From Circinella umbellata (lineage: Eukaryota > Mucoromycota > Mucoromycetes > Mucorales > Lichtheimiaceae): a stretch of 64,000 bases of DNA. The notes under the pieces were generated by a model. That model was not told the origin of the DNA. It did no database searches and saw only the letters and a program-made list of their open reading frames with translations. Shown in pieces: positions 11,780-22,921 of the stretch (its first letter is position 1; every line of letters begins with the position of its first letter). Location of the stretch: the NCBI GenBank assembly GCA_025093555.1, contig JAIWNF010000015.1, positions 558,001 to 622,000 of the forward strand, given 5' to 3'. The position numbers and the translations under genes are program-made.

Positions 11780-12589
11780 CAGTAAGTATTCGCTGAACAG
11801 GTACTCATTAAACCGGTATTTCGCTAAACCGGTAGTATCTCTCAAATATTTTTTTATACTTAGTAAAGTACCGATGATTCGTTAAACCGGTATCCGGTGA
11901 GCTTTCCCAAATATTTACCGGGTTTATCATAGTATTATTTTATTTTATATAATATAATACCAGTCTTTTTATTGTAAAATCAGTGATGCACCCTTTTTTT
12001 AACATCATATCAGCTCTTCCTTTTGTTCTATTCAGTTGGCTACTTTGTTTCCGTAGCAATTAAAATATACAAATCATTCTTCTTGTCGTCAAAAGAAAAC
12101 TTCTCAACATTTTGTTGATAACAGTGTCTCTTTTTCGCCAACTTCACACAGATGCTTTTTTCTTTCTCCTCATCTCCGTACGTACGTACTTCTTTTCAAC
12201 TTTGTCATGTACTTCTTCATTACCATTGATTATGTAATTATGTTGTTGATACAATTCATTTATTACTCGTTTATTCAACTGCTAACCATGGTCCATGATA
12301 TTAAACACACTTTGTTGCAAATCCAATCTCTGGTTCATTATCACTATTTGATGAGTACACGATTGTCATTTTTATCACTCAAAGATTAGCTTATAGTAGC
12401 AAAGCTAGATTATATAAACTATCAATTTTTTTATCTATCTGTGCAGCTTAATTTAATTATACTGTAGTTATTTTTCCAGTATATTCTACATATTAGTACC
12501 AGCTGCGTTTCAATTCGCTAAACCGGTAATTCGCTAAACCGGTACAATTCCTCACATATATTGAGTACCGGTTTAGCGAATACTTACTG
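11780..12589. mobile_element. MITE-A, 810 bp, TA-flanked, pogo/Tc1-mariner-like ends
   Basis: The element starts CAGTAAGTATTCGCTGAACA and ends with the inverted form (CGAATACTTACTG), flanked by TA on both sides (11778-11779 and 12590-12591). Inside each end the motif TTCGCTAAACCGGT, or its complement, recurs several times in direct and inverted order. There is no transposase reading frame, so it would need help in trans. An inverted copy of exactly the same length lies at 62682-63491, and a left-truncated copy at 25889-26640. TA target duplications and CAG-type ends are typical of the Tc1/mariner-pogo group; assignment beyond that is inference. Confidence 0.8.
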
Positions 12590-12591
12590 TA

Positions 12592-14167
12592 TTTGTTGAT
12601 CCAATAAGAGGGACTTCACAATAAATTAACATTATGATATACATACAGAAGTTTATATATCACGATTTTTAAAATAACTTTGTTTACTGGTATTCAATTC
12701 TTGTATATATTTTACTGCTAATTGTGATCTATACATTGAAGTATTTAAAATAGTTATGTTGATGATAAAAAAGCAAAACAGACTGGAAGATATGATTATT
12801 CGTAAATAATTCAAAAAAAAAAAAAAAAAAAAAAAAAAAACCATTTTAAATGTTTATGTGAACACAGACTTTTATTATTATTAATGTGAATCTCGACAGT
12901 TGGGAAAAGCTATTTTTCATCGAGAAGTACATCTATTGTGAATTTGGTGATTATAAGACATGGTTTTGTATATACTTCCTATTCTGTACGAGAAGGATAT
13001 TCTGTTAGTTTTCTAAGACTTGATTTTCCAAGCTAATACATCGGAAAACATTGTACTGAACTCACTTTAACCGTATACTCGATCATACAATTACAAAATG
13101 TGGACTCCATATCCACTTACAGAAATGATCATTTTTCCCGCAAAAAAAAAGCCTGTACTTAGTTGATCGAAGCAGTCCCTTCTTCTTTAACTTTTACTTT
13201 AAAATATTCCAACATAGCCCAAAGTAATGACGCACTCAGAGATTAAAAAAACAAAACCCCGGTTATAATAGCACTACCTATTTAGTAATCCTTAACATCA
13301 TATCTATAAACATAGCTAGTCTATCTCGCACAAGGGCAGAAAATTATGAGAATAAGGAGCAATTATTTGTATATGTGTTGCGACTTTAATATATTCGATT
13401 ATTAAATGTATACATATCAAATTCTCAGAGGCATTAATGATGTTTGATAGGGTGTATTTCACTTATAACCGCCAAAATCGAGAAATTGTTACAATTTTGT
13501 CATTTAGAACACTGCTACTATATATAGTAAATTTCATTTTTCTTTTCTTTTCCCACTTTAACTTTATCTACGAGAATAGTAAGTTTTATCCTTATTATAT
13601 ACTTATAGTTTATCTCTTTATTAACAGTTATATCAATAAATAGCTAATAGTTTTACATATTTAAAGTCAACGTACATCACGTGTAAGGAAAATAGGAAGA
13701 TAATTTTTTAACCAAGTCAGCTACTTCATTGATTGAAATCCTTTGTAAATGTGCATTTCAAAAAACTACGTTCTATAAAAAAAGCATTGAACTACAGTTG
13801 GATTTAATTGATACAAGGGGAAAGTCTAAAAAAAAATCAGCCAAGTATTGTCTGAAAGCTTAAAGTGAATAACCACTGTTAGCTTGTACTGTTCGTTTTA
13901 CTGCTTCAATATCTTTTAATCCAGTTGGTATTTTTAATAGAGTTCAAAGATATAGCTTGTATCCTCTGCAGTTTCACAAACAGCTGTTTTCTGTTTGCAG
14001 AGGTCATCAGGCTATATGGCTATGTACGTGGTAGATGTTTTACACAACAATTATTATTATCTTTGTGCATGTCCCTTCATTTTTCATTTCTTTCTAGGAC
14101 TGGAGCATGATAATCAAAGCAATGCCTAGTTTTTTTTTTTCAAAATTTGCTCTTCTGACTCTAGTGC
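12592..14167. other. Intergenic; two short coding-like tails on minus strand
   Basis: This is mostly structureless AT-rich DNA, with a 27-base A run near 12813-12840. Two short minus-strand stretches look like protein C-termini: WAMLEYFKVKVKEEGTASIN ending at a stop at 13159-13161, and KIPTGLKDIEAVKRTVQANS plus GYSL ending at 13860-13862. Neither could be extended into a gene by splicing, and neither is recognised. They may be remnants of decayed genes or chance. Confidence 0.25.
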
Positions 14168-16830
14168 ATTGAAAAAAGAAAAAAGTTCATTCTCCGTGAC
14201 ACCAACCGATTTGTTATGCATAATATTTATTTTGAATTACGTATTCACCTTCCCCAATCACTGTTTTCCTTTTCGTAATTCTTTGATTACTCGTACTTCA
14301 TTCTGAACCAACTTTTTTTTAATCTAAAAAGCATTGAGTGGTTTAAAATATTATGTAAGTATATTTATTTATTTGTCTTTAAAAAGTTATTATAAAGCAA
14401 CAATCAATATATTAACAATTACTTTTGTAATAAAATTCTTATTTTTTTGCTGTTGCATATAATTAGAACATGGTCTGTTGAGAGACTTCATCCATGCTTC
14501 AGATGGAGATGTAAACGATTGATTCTTTTGCCATTGGTTTGCTCACTTAAATATATTACGTTTTTAATGTATTGTGTAAGTGTATTCATTTCTTTTGAAA
14601 GTTATAATAAAACACAGCCTTGATCATTCTTACCTATATAACGAAACTCATCTTTCGAAAGTTCTCTATAATTGATAGGGTATGTTGCTAGAGATATTAG
14701 GCTTAGGGCTGTTAAAGTATCATCAAGTTGCAACTGCTTCCTTTTTTTCTTTGATTTGTTTGGGCTTAAGCCTGTTCAAGTCTTATTAAGTTGCAATTAC
14801 ACTCTTCTTTTTTTAGTACTATTATTTATTCATTCTTGAAGATTAACGCACCTAAAGTTTTGGGCCGTTGTCTGAAAATGATTATTTCTGCAAAACTTTA
14901 GTAGCATGGACGTGTATTGTTCACTTCTATTTTCTTTTATTACTACATGTATTATATTCGTTCTTGAATGTCAATCCATAGTCTCAAACATTACTAGGCA
15001 TATGAATATTCACTTGGTAAGAAAATGAAAACGAAAAAAGGATGGTAAAAAAAATCGTGCTCTTTTTAAATCGTGCTATTCTGCTAGAACACACTATCGC
15101 ATGAAACAGAATGACAAACAATCGTGAAAAGCATGAAGGAACAAGGTAGCCGCAGCAATGAAGTACCCCTTTCCTCTCCAGGACAATCAAGCTCTAGCAA
15201 AAAACGGCCTAAAAGTTCTGTAAGTATCATATATTATCTTGGGATTGTTGTACGTTGTATAATAACTTATTAACATCTAAATATTGTGCTTTAGACTTCT
15301 AAAACCGATTCCAATCCGTTAACTGAAAAAGCAATTGATAACTTCACCAAAGAATTCGAACTCATGGATTCAGAATTAAAGTAGAAACTTTCTGATGGTA
15401 CCGTTGTTGAAGATATTCTTTACACATATGGAATCAGTTACGAGTTCGAACAGTAAGTAAAGGAGGATAACGATGGTCTGTGAGTAATATAAACATTATC
15501 TAACAAACATCACCTAGCTCAATACATTCCTATTGTATTAATGCCAGTGATGAAACTTAAAAAAAATATTTTCGAAAGAGCAAATTCGTGATATCAAAAC
15601 GACCGGTAACCACAACTTCCCATCCCTCCCCGTTAGTATCGAAACCATGCTCAATGGGTGCGATGAAGTAATTAAATAATATATCAAGGTGGATGATGAA
15701 GAATGGGTACCAGATCAGAAAGCAATTGTCGATGCTGTATACAAAGAAACTACTAAAAATGGTTTTTATGATCCATATCAACAATCCGATGAAGAACTGA
15801 TTACAAAAAACAATATTGCAAATCTTATTTCATCACCGTTGGGATGTATTGAGGTTAGTTGACTAAATAAAAAGAGACGTTAAGGAGTCAACGAAACCCA
15901 AAAGAACAAATTTGAACTCAAATTTATTGAAGTAAAATGTTCTCTTTATTTATATTCAATCCTTATCATCGGTGGGATATATCAATATTCGTATACAGGT
16001 ATATATAGTACTTCTATTTGTAATGACTGTGTGAACTATACTAATAAGATAAATAATATCTAGATTAGACTTTGTGCGGTTGACGATATGGTTTATCTAC
16101 ACAGATGGTAAATCTGTTATCATTATAGTAGACGAACATCTATGTTCTTATAAATCGTAGTCCAAATAGGGAAATATACAAAATCTCAGCAATGGACCAC
16201 CTCTATGAATATTGTGTGTTGGATACAACAGTCCGAAGTAGACTTATGGTGCTTGCTTTACAGAGCGGTTGATAATTTGTTTATGAAAACCAAACGGTAA
16301 ATATTATAAATGTGACTTTGCTTTGTTTTGTAACTAATATAGAAAAAATGTATAAATATATAGTGATAATATATCAATATCGATGGATATCTCGCAAAAT
16401 GAAGATCGCATAGTGTCTGATGAAAATTCAATCCCCACAAAATCAAATTACTTCAAAGATGGTTTAGAATATGGAACAGCAGAGTGCGGAAAAACTGAGG
16501 ATGCACTTGCTAAGAAGAACAGTGTTGAAACTCGATTACACATTCCAAAAATAATGAAAGCCATGTTTCATCGTATAGTCAAAAAATGCAAAAATAACTA
16601 GACCCTTGCAAGGAAGGTCCGGGTTGTCGCTTTGAGTCAATTTGGTGGGTTCACATAAAATATTAAAATAGGAAGTGCTTGTACTGATTGTTTTTTTTTT
16701 ATGTAGGGACATCAATGAAAGTGTACGTAATGAATAATCCTGATGAATGCGTTCTGCGTGTTTTGAAATCTAACGAGTTTGAAGTCGGTTCGATGCCATC
16801 CATGATGCAGTGCGGTGTTCTTCCTCTCTT
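14168..16830 (+). repeat. Segmental duplication block S, copy 1
   Basis: About 2.65 kb here is nearly identical to 34669-37320 in the same orientation, 20.5 kb downstream. Only a handful of substitutions and small length changes were seen. The block starts abruptly near CATTGAAAAA and contains the degenerate family-F gene copy that starts near 14985. Its 5' 800 bp are absent from the other two family-F blocks. They contain an imperfect internal repeat (GGCTTAGGGCTGTTAAAGT versus GGCTTAAGCCTGTTCAAGT near 14701 and 14762). Confidence 0.85.
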
Positions 16831-17080
16831 GAGATTAGTATTAAAATCAAAGGTAATTAGGCACTGGTTTACATAAAAGGAGCACTGGTGAATAGTTTGA
16901 TTAATCAATCGTTGTTTGTTGACTGTGTGTAGTATATAATAAAGTAAATCAATTTGGATGTACAAGGATATTTATCAAATAATGATGATAACAAAGACCC
17001 TGACTTTGTAAGCGAAAATAATGAAATTACACTGCCACTTCTATTAAAAAAACGATGATAAACGACAAAAAAAAGTCTTT
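14985..17080 (+). pseudogene. Family F gene, copy 1 (degenerate)
   Basis: This is a homologue of the open copy at 43362-45348, lacking its first exons. Exon equivalents can be followed: a piece containing MKEQGSRSNEVPLSS and SSSSKKRPKSS (15132-15220), the FTKEFELMDSELK exon, the long FPSLPVSIETMLNGCDEV exon, MDISQNEDR from 16383, and TSMKVYVMNNPDE from 16709. In-frame stops interrupt it at 15382-15384 (TAG where the open copy has Trp) and 15677-15679 (TAA where it has Lys). A further TAG lies near 16599. Relative to the open copy, seven residues including RPD just before YFKDGLEYG are missing. It is therefore not functional as read. The tail exon continues to about 17060 but has diverged. Confidence 0.75.
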
Positions 17081-17825
17081 GTGATTTATCAATCTTATCA
17101 TCCTATAACAACTCTTTCAAACTTTATTGTCACTTTATGATCTTCAGCACTTCATTCCATCAATATCATTTTTATCATGCGACAAATTGTTTTACCCTTT
17201 TCTTATTACAAGTAAAAATCGTTATACCCTACATACCTCATCACTCTTTGTTATACATATACACGACTCCGTTTTTTTGATTTTAAATAACTACCAATAC
17301 TCTCTCGATGTATTACATACTTCCTCCGCCATTACTCTTTTGTAACCCCAATTTCAGGCACTAGTCTGACTGACAGATTAGTTGTATATAATGTAATACG
17401 TACTCTACCTATTCCTGACAAACATGGATGAGACCATGGTTATCTTCAAATATTCAGATGAATGACATTGAATATCATATTTTATTTTAAGCATAGTCAA
17501 ATGAATTGACTGCTTGCTTAGATCTATGGCACTGTACTGCAACAATTCCTTTTTTTTAATTATCACTACATATACGTACAATAGGTGCAGTATCTGATGA
17601 GGGATTATAGAATTATTTAGTTTATCTATCCAGCCTCTCCTTTCTTTTTTTGACCTCCTAAAATATACATATCTTATTCAATTTTTGTTTCCTTTCATTT
17701 TTCTTTTGATTGAATGTATGATCCTTATTTATAAAAAATAAAATAATAAGAATTTTCAAATAACAACCTGTTAATACTTCCACGATGAAAAAAAAAGCTT
17801 CCATTTTTAAATTTCAATTAGGAGA
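17081..17825. other. Family F 3' flank and intergenic sequence
   Basis: Up to about 17370 the sequence is a diverged version of the flank seen 3' of the other family-F copies, including the element ending near TTTCAGGCACTA. From there to 17825 I see nothing beyond AT-rich DNA. Confidence 0.4.
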
Positions 17826-18420
17826 AAATCATGGATTATGATAGGTAGACTAGATATTGCTTATGAAATTTTACATAGACAACGTACCAGTACATCTGGT
17901 AAAGTCTATGTATTATCGATTACTATCCGGATTTTATATATAAATTAAAAAGATAAAACATATAAAACATGTAAAACATGTAAAGCAAAATTTTATTTAT
18001 TAATGGTATCAATCTATGTATTACTAGAAAACATTATTTCAAAAGGTACTACAATCGTTGTCAACATGATTGCTATTCATTTTAATCCAGATACTTTTTC
18101 AGAACTTCATATTTTTAAAGCAAAACGATCCGTGGAAAAGTTAGAACTTATGTCAGTTTCAACAACAAAAAATAAACTGAATGAACGTAATTTTGGATGG
18201 GGAAGATAAATAATTTGCTCAAAAGCACACACATACACACATCACATGTATAATATTATAATAAGAAGAAAATCTTCTTGGTGAGTTTTCCCCTTCTTTA
18301 CTTTAGTGTTCAAAAAGTACGTAATAATGATATATATAATATATGCAGTTTTAGAAGTTGATTTGTACCACCAAAAATGAATGTGGGTATTGAGCTGCGC
18401 CAAGTAAGTATTATCTTCGA
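17826..18420 (+). pseudogene. Cytochrome P450 C-terminal fragment, copy 1
   Basis: The fragment encodes ENIISKGTTIVVNMIAIHFN, then DTFSELHIFKAKRS (the PERF-like region, altered) and NERNFGWGR at the haem loop. The next exon equivalent near 18378-18410 reads MNVGIELRQ where the related fragment at 45.5-46.2 kb has CPGIELAE, so the haem cysteine is lost. Three residues before FGWGR are also deleted relative to that relative. No I-helix or N-terminal half is present. It is a dead fragment of a Mucoromycota-type P450 gene. Confidence 0.7.
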
Positions 18421-18721
18421 TGATGCACTCGATAATAAAATGTATATGATCAAACTGAAACGTAATAAAGAATTGTTGTCGTCAGTTTGTCTGTTTTGTC
18501 GTTCCCCATCATGTTGACGCAAGCTGTACTGACAAGAAACCTATTTATTGTATCTTGAACATGAGCGTATCGGTCAAGAATTGAATAATACTTTGAAAAA
18601 TTGACGATAATGAAGAGAGGGAGCAGGCTAGAATGCATAGTCGTAGAGGGGATTACTAGGATATACGCGGAAAATTTTATGTTTCGGTTATTAGGGTTTC
18701 AAGAGTAAAATTCCATACATA

Positions 18722-19010
18722 CCACCTGCATAGAAACAAAAAACAAATATCAGTCAGTATAAAAGCTTTCATTTAGTTTAACATTTACATAAGCCCACCA
18801 AATTGACAAAAAGTGACAACTCGGATCTTGTGAGACTTATTTTTGGATTTTTTGACTAGAAGATCGAACATAATTTTCATTATTTTTTGGAAAGTGCAGT
18901 CGAGTTTCGACGGATTTCTTCTCGGCAGTTGATTCATCACATCTTCCACACTTTGTCGTTCCATATCTAAACCATCCTTTAAAGAATTCAGTCAAGTCAG
19001 CAATAACTTG
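18722..19010 (-). pseudogene. Family F gene, copy 5 (small diverged remnant)
   Basis: The minus strand carries only the exon equivalent to residues GLEYGTAECGK through SQFGG of the open copy. Here it reads GLRYGTTKCGRCDEST, KKSVETRLHFPKIMKIMF and VVTFCQFGG. The Glu in the AECGK motif is replaced by Lys and the Lys by Arg. A short match to the start of the following exon lies near 18722-18740. It is much more diverged than the other four copies, so it is an older insertion or relic. Confidence 0.65.
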
Positions 19011-19324
19011 TATTATTCAGAAATTAAGCTAAGAATATATTGATGTATAGTACCTTTGCTGCCTAAAATATTGACCTGACAACATGTTACGAACTCGACA
19101 ACTAATTTTTTGATGAAATTGGTATTGTTGATATTTGTTGATCAGGTGATACGCTGACATTTACAAAGTTCATAACCAAAGAGAAATAGAAAGAAAAAAA
19201 ACCTAAGCAAAAGGCTACACCGGTCCAACAAATGAAAAAAAAAAGTCAGTCAAAACAATCCATTAACCATTAGGCTGGAAGGGAAAAAAAAGAAAATGGA
19301 AGAATGTTATGACAACGGCAAAAT

Positions 19325-19795
19325 GAAAAGCATCAGGCGACAGAGCAATCGAGTTGCACTGCATTTCCTGACTACCTTAATATTTCGCTGAAAGGAAAAA
19401 AAAAACCAAGAAATACGCAGACTAGTAGAGAAACCAAGACGACGGAGGGATTTAACCCACTGCGTTGAACTTGCATTCCATCCACAGCTACTCGCAAAAT
19501 AAGAAAAGCATCAGGCAACGGAGCAATCGAGTTGCACTGCGTTTCCTGACTACCTTAATATTTCTCTGAAAAGGAAAAAAAAAACAAATACGCAGACAAG
19601 TAGAGAAACCAAGACGACGGAGGGATTTAACCCACTGCGTTGAACTTGCATTCCATCCACAGCTACTCGCAAAATATGAAAAGCATCAGGCAACGGAGCA
19701 ATCGAGTTGCACTGCGTTTCCTGACTACCTTAATATTTCGCTGAAAAGAAAAAAAAAACAAATACGCAGACAAGTAGAGAAACCAAGACGATAAA
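19325..19795. repeat. Tandem repeat, about 175-178 bp, 2.7 copies
   Basis: Units start at about 19325, 19503 and 19678 with AAAAGCATCAGGC(A/G)AC and continue through CGAGTTGCACTGC, TTTCCTGACTACC, an A run, AATACGCAGAC, GAGGGATTTAACCCACTGCG and ACAGCTACTCGCAAAAT. The third unit is cut near 19795. The first unit differs from the other two at several positions, so units 2 and 3 are the younger pair. No reading frame runs through it. It could be satellite DNA or part of a larger element's untranslated region. Confidence 0.8.
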
Positions 19796-20590
19796 CCAAG
19801 ACAGATAGTGTTTCAAAGAAAAACTTTTAGTACAACTGATGAGGGGGCTTTTTTTCACGACTACCCAGCACCTTCTCAAATTTACGGTACACGTGACCCG
19901 AAAGAATTGCGGATGAATTTGTTTCCGTAGAAACTTAATGATAAAAAAAAAGTAAATGTTTTTTCGAAATTTATTACTCTTATTACTTCAAAAATATGGA
20001 AATGAACAACAATACTGATATTAGCATTGTTTCAGCCACAACCTAATGCTTGTCGTCGTTTTAAATCTGTAGTCATGATTACAATACTAGTGATAATTTC
20101 ATGATATTGGTCAATATCGTGAATGACAACATCATGATCGAACTTTGGATGACGATCGTCCATATTATACACGCTATCTATAAACGACATTTCTATTCAT
20201 ACATTTAGATTTCTATTCCATTTCCTCAGTAATTATCAGTCTTCTAGTTCAATGAGTGACCTGGTAGATATGATTAAATAAATAAGATAAAGTATTAAAA
20301 TAAATAATAGAAAAGGTGGTGTTTTCTGGGAACCTTTGGGCCTATATCGGAGTAACTATTAAGAAATAATAGTTATTCTTTTCAAGTCTATATAGTATTT
20401 ATACATTATCTATTTGTGCTCTATAATAATATGTTTGATAAGAGATATACATAGATATTTCGAAATTTATTTTAAGTATTATCAATAATAATTTCCACTA
20501 TCATAATCATTAAATCGTTACTATTATTATTATTATCATTGTTATTACATTATCGGAAAACATGTATCTGAAATTCAAATATAAGAAAGG
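19796..20590. other. Unassigned AT-rich sequence
   Basis: No gene, RNA or repeat was recognised on either strand in this stretch. A short ATT-rich run lies near 20521-20540. Confidence 0.4.
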
Positions 20591-20760
20591 GCTGGGGGTG
20601 TGGTAATAATACTGCCACCAATGAAATGAGTCTATCAAAAATTCTGCAGGCCAATGATAACCCTGTATATATTTTAAGGATGAAAAGAGATGCAGTAATT
20701 TTCTACTTTTTTTCCTTTTCTCTATTGGTTGGTTTCATAGTACAGTGCCTCTACTCCCAA

Positions 20761-22921
20761 AGTTTGGGTGCGGATACCGTAGATGGGGCCACTAAAGCCA
20801 ATCAGAGAAGAAGTTAATAAAATTAATAATCTAGGCCAATAGGAACTCTATTTAATAAAAATCTGTTGCTATGCCTGGAGCCTATACAGAATTAATTTTT
20901 TAGGTTGTGGGTGCATTATTGTTTCAAGTGATTTATCTTTCCCAATTCCTACCTCTACTTATTGAACGCCATTTAACTCCATTTACCTACATTCAACTAT
21001 ATTTAACCTTCTTCAAGTGCATTGAACAATTCTGTTTTTTTTTTTTTTTTTCACAATGGAGTAAATTTTCAACTACAAAAAAAAAGAGGTAGGACGCTCA
21101 AGGTACAACGCCGGACGTCCTAAAAAGTGGAGAGCAAACAAAAAAAAATTATTTACCTTTGTTAACGCGACTGTCGATAATAATAAAAATAATAATCCAT
21201 CATCGTCGAGCGCTTTTATTAATAATATAGCAACGCCTGTACAGGAAAAACCAACATCATTATTAGCGGGGGATGATCATGTATCTACCTCTTCGTGAAA
21301 TGTTTTTGACACAATGGTTCCTTCAGAAGAAGATGAAGATGATATTCTTGATAAAATTGATTGTAATGATAAAGATAAAGAAGAGGATAGTAATAGACAA
21401 GATAGCATCGAAAATATCATTGAGACTACGTCTCAAGTAGCTCACCATCATAATGCTAATAACACTGTTGACGATAATAACACTACAGAAGAAAATATAA
21501 ATGAATTAAGCGCTAGTCCAGCATTAGCTGATGTCGTTGTTGCTGGTTATTGATTTTGCAATAACATTGATTATGTATATTCAATGGTTAAAAAATGATA
21601 CTGCGTAAACTAATTCATTATTATATGCTTTAGGTGGGAACAATGAACAGACATGGTAAGATTCACGAAGGACATTATGAGGTATGTCTCACACAACATA
21701 TAAATGATTTACGTCTATAACTTGGATTACCAGCCGTTTATAATGAACCGGGGATACATAAATGCGCCCTTCATCTTGATGACTCTGATGAAGGCTTTGG
21801 AATTTCTACTCTACTTTGGTCACTTATGGATCTTTATAACATCCGTGCAGCAGACAATTCATTGTTATCCACAAGAAATAGGACATCTTTATCTGATTTA
21901 GCTTCATTGATTATCTTACATAGCTCTACAGCACATACAGCTAGATCACAGTAGAGATCCATGGTTAAACGTCAAGGTGCTGCTCATTTTATTATCCCTG
22001 TACAAACCCAGGCTGAACGCAACTAATACAACTTGCTCATTCGACCATATTTTCCTCAAAAACTACAACATAACCAGCAACCGGATTTTCAAAATTATGG
22101 TCAGCTTTTCTTGATGGGACGAAGTCTATTCTTTTATAAGGCACCTTCACATTTACATAGTTACCATGCCAAATGGTATGAGTACCAAAATATACATTTC
22201 ACGAAAAATAGCTATAAAGAACAAATCGAAACTTTACAATAGGATGATGCTCTTCATCGAGAAAGCGAAATATCCCACAAGCACAAAACCTAGCTGCTCT
22301 TAAAATACCTCGACTTTAAGCTATTCTGATGAAGCAACTGCTTTTCATCATCATCACTACCATCAACAGAAGAAGAGACACGCAGCACTAAGCATGCTAA
22401 TTCCACTGTCACGCCATCTTTAAAAGAAATAGTACGTAATAATAATACAATAAATACAATCAAACCAGCAATATTTTATAATTCATATGTACCACAACAA
22501 TTGCTTTATCCACTATTTTCTTTTACGTATGCTGTTCCTTTTCAAGTACCAATACCTTTGATCGTTTACGTGCACCACCACGTGTGAAATATTGTAAAAT
22601 ATGTCATAGTAATACTTGTATCGGCAGAACAGGGCGAGAAAAATGTCCTCTTAAATAATAACAAACAGTGAATCTAATTTTCCGAAATGCACAAACCGAT
22701 ACATATAAGCTTTTATCATACAATCATTGATATTACATACGATTATATTACTTTTCTATATTATATATTATATATATCACTCCTCTTTCAATAAAAAATG
22801 CCATATAGTTACATAATTGGGGAGTTTTAATATAATAAGTCTTTAAAAGTTGGCCTCAGCTTCGCTTCGGCCAATTTTCAAAATAATTAAATCCGTCGGC
22901 CCCACTTATGGTACCCAAGCC
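20761..22921 (+). mobile_element. 2161-bp unit, tandem copy 1 (decayed DNA-transposon-like)
   Basis: The unit begins GTTTGGGTGCGGATACCG and ends ATGGTACCCAAGCC, an imperfect inverted pair, which suggests a cut-and-paste element. Inside, on the plus strand, pieces of a decayed protein can be read: RYNAGRPKKWRANKK (about 21096), an acidic Asp/Glu/Asn-rich stretch (21314-21550), VGTMNRHGKIHEGHYE (about 21635), LGLPAVYNEPGIHKCALHLD, and near the end a zinc-knuckle-like CKICHSNTCIGRTGREKC. At least four in-frame stops break it. A hairpin (TTGGCC, 13 nt, GGCCAA) lies near 22851. The AGRPKKWR plus CxxC end resembles transposon-derived proteins, but I do not assign a superfamily. Confidence 0.65.
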
